7,054 nucleotides of DNA from Actinomycetales bacterium. Its GTDB lineage: Bacteria; Actinomycetota; Actinomycetes; Actinomycetales; JAHECE01. The translations under genes were made by a program, and so were the position numbers. The notes under the pieces are model-generated. The model ran no database searches, was not told the DNA's origin, and saw only the letters and a list, made by a program, of their open reading frames with translations. Shown piece after piece: positions 6,901 through 7,054 of this stretch (the first letter of the stretch is position 1; the number at the start of each line of letters is the position of its first letter). Location of the stretch: contig JAHECE010000138.1 in NCBI GenBank assembly GCA_024641895.1, forward strand, positions 1-7,054. The letters run 5' to 3'.

Positions 6901-7054
6901 CGCCGGAGGCGTAGGACACCGGCGACATGGCCGGGATCGGCGAGAAGCCCGCGATCCGGTCCGGGCCCCACCGCTTGACCGTGTAGACGTGCGCAGCGGC
7001 GACGATCTCGACGACCTCGTCCCAGGTCGAGCGGACGAGGCCGCCCTTGCCGCG
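3911..7054 (-). CDS. narG: Respiratory nitrate reductase alpha subunit NarG, 5' end cut by window edge
   Basis: This is the catalytic subunit of membrane-bound nitrate reductase. It reduces nitrate to nitrite at a Mo-bisMGD cofactor on the cytoplasmic face. The frame is open to the window end: 42 codons upstream of the first in-window ATG (6928) read RGKGGLVRSTWDEV and GPDRIAGFSPIPAM, which are typical internal NarG sequence, so 6928 is not the start. The visible part is 1047 residues. Roughly 155 N-terminal residues are missing, including the FS0 Fe-S site. The motif FYDWYADLP contains the Asp (codon 6854-6856) that corresponds to the E. coli Mo ligand Asp222. Molybdopterin-binding stretches such as GAGTNHWFHSDQIYR and GGGWAHYVGQEKIRP follow around 5775-5915, and the C-terminal domain carries GGIHNSLTRI and GGYAQLTYFFNY. 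An oddity is that TWYAKTDW (5147-5167) lacks about 26 residues present here in E. coli NarG. The C-terminus is about 13 residues shorter than E. coli. narH follows after 28 nt. Confidence 0.97.
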   Translation of the reverse strand, partial: RGKGGLVRSTWDEVVEIVAAAHVYTVKRWGPDRIAGFSPIPAMSPVSYASGARFLELIGAPMLSFYDWYADLPNASPQMFGDQTDVPESGDWWDAGYLIMWGSNVPLTRTPDAHWMTEARYRGQKVVAVAPDYAENVKFADEWVATAPGTDGALAMAMGHVVLKEFFVDRQVEFFTDYNQRYTDLPFLIALEPDDSGATGAGADAYRPGKYVVAGDLDLPESTGENAMWKPVLLDGRTDDVAVPHGSIGFRYGDEGWGKWNLDLDGIEPVLSLHGPDAEAVPVVLPRFDTAHGNVEHVVRGVPVRRVGGRLVTTVLDLMLAQYGVRRDGLPGTWPAGYDDPTTPATPAWQEEITSVPAEQVVRLAREWAQNAIDTRGRGMILMGAGTNHWFHSDQIYRAMLVLTTITGCQGRNGGGWAHYVGQEKIRPIMGFQHMAFALDWHRPPRHMNQTAYWYVNTSQYRYDTFTADEIDAGTGVFAGKGVMDLLAQSVRLGWTPSYPTFNRSSLVLADEAAAAGMEPAAYVVEQLRSGALKFAVEDPEAQENHPRVLSLWRANLFGSSAKGNEYFLRHLLGTDDAVTATEAPPDKRPSGITWPERAPEGKLDLLMTIDFRMTSSTLFSDVVLPAATWYAKTDWDAWKAVARRFSELAADHLGTRRDVVAKPLWHDTPEAMATVHGVVKDWRTGEVEPVPGKTLPVLAVTERDYGAVYEKMTSIGPLMEKVGMLTKGVPYDVAREIDILRRRNGVTRGGAGDGQPRLETDIHVADAILHLSGTTNGHLATLGFKNVEKRTGTLLHDLAAENEGKQITFADTQVAPVPVITSPEWSGSESGGRRYSPFTINIERLKPFHTLTGRQQFYLDHDWVLGMGEALPVYRPPLNMTRLFGETALGEQNALGVSVRYLTPHSKWSIHSEYQDNLFMLSLSRGGQTVWISDRDAEKIGVRDNDWIEAVNRNGVVAARAVVSHRMPEGTVYMHHAQDRLIDVPLTERDGRRGGIHNSLTRILMKPSHLIGGYAQLTYFFNYIGPTGNNRDEVTMIRKRATPVEY

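Overview
The window is high-GC DNA with strongly G/C-biased third codon positions, and every supported gene lies on the minus strand. Gene content and protein style (NarH with a long C-terminal tail, NarI with a Q-P-E-P loop before its last helix, gene order narG-narH-narJ-narI) suggest an actinobacterium (Actinomycetota). The genus cannot be fixed from the sequence alone.

Reading from the right-hand end leftward, in the direction of transcription, most of the window (7054 to 735) is a membrane-bound respiratory nitrate reductase operon. narG enters from outside the window, so its N-terminus is missing. It is followed by narH after a 28-nt gap, then narJ (4-nt ATGA overlap with narH) and narI (4-nt ATGA overlap with narJ). 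NarG is the Mo-bisMGD catalytic subunit that reduces nitrate to nitrite. NarH passes electrons to it through four Fe-S clusters. NarI is the di-heme b quinol oxidase that anchors the complex in the membrane. NarJ is the dedicated chaperone that assembles NarG but is not part of the final enzyme. Together they couple quinol oxidation to nitrate respiration.

NarI is followed by about 200 nt without a convincing gene. This stretch contains an 8-bp inverted repeat shortly after the narI stop and a weak promoter-like motif. Next come two small minus-strand genes of unknown function: a 73-residue protein starting at a GTG with a perfect GGAGG site, and a 61-residue protein with a helix-turn-helix-like segment. 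They overlap as TGATG and look translationally coupled. The last 116 nt hold short inverted repeats and a stretch that loosely resembles the 3' half of a lysine tRNA.

The operon is a well-known system. Two things stand out. NarG appears to lack an internal block of about 26 residues that is present in the E. coli NarG sequence I recall, with the surrounding alignment intact. The coupled small-gene pair downstream of narI is not one I recognise. I see no strong evidence for a wholly new multi-gene system in this window.
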